Below are positions 63,086-64,000 of a stretch of DNA of 64,000 nt, piece by piece; the stretch's first letter is position 1, and the number at the start of each line of letters is the position of its first letter. The stretch comes from Pseudomonas sp. ADAK18 (lineage in GTDB: Bacteria; Pseudomonadota; Gammaproteobacteria; Pseudomonadales; Pseudomonadaceae): assembly GCF_012935695.1 (NCBI RefSeq), contig NZ_CP052859.1, forward strand, positions 2,521,001 to 2,585,000, in the 5' to 3' direction. Made by a program: the position numbers and the translations under genes. The notes below the pieces were generated by a model, which was given only the letters and a program-made list of their open reading frames with translations, was not told the DNA's origin and did not search any database.

Positions 63086-63094
63086 TTACCCACC

Positions 63095-64000
63095 CTAGCG
63101 GATCTGGTGTTTGTGCAACAACCGGTAGAACGTCGGCCGGGACACCCCCAGCACACGGGCCGCGACACTCAGGTTGTCGCTATGCCGGTTGAGCACGTCA
63201 CACAGCGCCTGGCGTTCGGCGCGGTGCTTGTAATCTTCCAGGGTTGCCATTGGCAAGGCGATGGACTGGTGGCTTTGCAGCCCCAGATCCATGGCTTCGA
63301 TCTGCCGCCCTTCGGCCAGGACCAGACCACGGCGTACCCGATTGGCCAATTCCCGCACATTGCCTGGCCATGCATGTTTACCCATGGCCACCAGCGCGTC
63401 CTCGCTGAAACTGCGGGGACGGCGGCCGGTTTCGCGGCTGTAGAAATGGGAAAAATGACTGGCCAGCATGCCTACGTCACCGTGGCGCTCACGCAGGGGC
63501 GCGGTCATCACCTGCAGGACATTGAGCCGGTAATACAAATCTTCGCGAAAGGTGCCCTTCTCAATCGCAGCTTCCAGATCGACGTGGGTCGCTGCCAATA
63601 CCCGTACATCCACCGGAATCGGCTGGCTGCCCCCCACCCGCTCGATGTGCTTTTCCTGGAGAAACCGTAGCAGGTTGGCTTGCAACTCCATGGGCAAGTC
63701 GCCGATTTCATCGAGAAACAAGGTGCCGCCATGGGCGGCCTCGATCCTCCCGACCTTGCGCTGGTGCGCGCCAGTGAACGCGCCCTTTTCATGCCCAAAC
63801 AGTTCGGATTGGATCAGGTGCTCGGGAATCGCCCCGCAGTTGATAGCCACGAAGGGCTTGGCATGGCGCTGGGATTGCCGATGCAAGGTTCTGGCGACCA
63901 GCTCCTTGCCAGTACCGCTGTCGCCCCGAATCAATACCGGCGATTCGGTGGGCGCCAGTTTAGCCAGCAGTTTGCGCAGTTCGCGGATCGGCCGGCTGTC
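63095..64000 (-). CDS. sigma-54-dependent Fis-family activator, N-terminus outside the window
   Basis: The frame is open to base 64000, so the N-terminal part, including any receiver or sensor domain, is missing. The visible ~301 residues hold the AAA+ core (Walker A GDSGTGKE, sigma-54 contact loop GAFTGA, Walker B GGTLFLDEIGDLP) and a Fis-type helix-turn-helix at the C-terminus (LSVAARVLGVSRPTFYRLL). The intact GAFTGA implies real sigma-54 activation. Convergent with fap and matched by a sigma-54-type promoter before fapA, it is a candidate fap regulator. Confidence 0.88.
   Translation of the reverse strand, partial: DSRPIRELRKLLAKLAPTESPVLIRGDSGTGKELVARTLHRQSQRHAKPFVAINCGAIPEHLIQSELFGHEKGAFTGAHQRKVGRIEAAHGGTLFLDEIGDLPMELQANLLRFLQEKHIERVGGSQPIPVDVRVLAATHVDLEAAIEKGTFREDLYYRLNVLQVMTAPLRERHGDVGMLASHFSHFYSRETGRRPRSFSEDALVAMGKHAWPGNVRELANRVRRGLVLAEGRQIEAMDLGLQSHQSIALPMATLEDYKHRAERQALCDVLNRHSDNLSVAARVLGVSRPTFYRLLHKHQIR

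Overview
The window is chromosomal DNA of a Pseudomonas of the P. fluorescens group. Three kinds of evidence support this: GC-rich codon use, several families typical of pseudomonads (the mtlEFGKDYZ mannitol operon, the ptxS-kguEKTD 2-ketogluconate locus, the fapABCDEF functional-amyloid operon, and DUF2790, DUF1652 and DUF1345 proteins), and the REP/REPIN repeats (TGTGGGAG...GGGCTTGCCCGCG) in many intergenic gaps. I see no rRNA, tRNA, CRISPR array, prophage or insertion sequence.

Layout. 1-2640: the AT-rich C-terminal end of a large, possibly toxin-like protein, a lone receiver protein, the remnant of a DUF1254/DUF1214 gene and an intact paralogue. 2904-11393: mannitol/polyol uptake and catabolism (ABC importer, dehydrogenase, two kinases). 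11401-16000: aquaporin Z, small DUF2790 and DUF1652 proteins, ecotin, a catalytic-domain-only threonine dehydratase preceded by what looks like a complete ribosome-mediated attenuator, and a ParD-like/methionine aminopeptidase gene pair. 16025-19761: a divergent cluster of a RimK-like ATP-grasp ligase with a CorA-like channel, facing a GNAT-C39 peptidase fusion. 19817-24936: dimethyl-sulfone monooxygenase, an acyl-CoA-dehydrogenase-like monooxygenase, a TSUP exporter, NudC and a dienoyl-CoA isomerase. 25262-32526: an RstAB-like two-component pair divergent from a two-gene RND efflux pump resembling MexMN, then a DUF1345 membrane protein.

32803-39503: a block of seemingly less GC-rich genes, namely a pertactin-type autotransporter and two tandem paralogous proteins of unknown function built of Ig-like beta domains. 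39738-45101: the PtxS repressor with two perfect operators, and kguEKTD. 45257-56892: a chemoreceptor, a polyamine-binding protein with an agmatinase-type hydrolase, a LysR regulator broken by one stop codon, a xanthine/urate-type permease, a LEA2 lipoprotein, a GNAT, a nitrilase with a divergent LysR, DUF883, a DpkA-type reductase and a PepSY protein. 57044-64000: an orphan FecR-type regulator, a sigma-54-type promoter, the complete fap operon, and a convergent sigma-54 activator cut by the window edge.

The theme is metabolic versatility (mannitol, 2-ketogluconate, organosulfur compounds, polyamines, purines) plus surface and biofilm functions. The most notable signals are non-coding or architectural: the ilvA leader attenuator with a near-leaderless Ile-codon peptide, REPINs that supply the last 17-18 codons of ptxS and kguK, the ParD-like/Map pair, the ATP-grasp/GNAT-C39 system, and the tandem Ig-like proteins.
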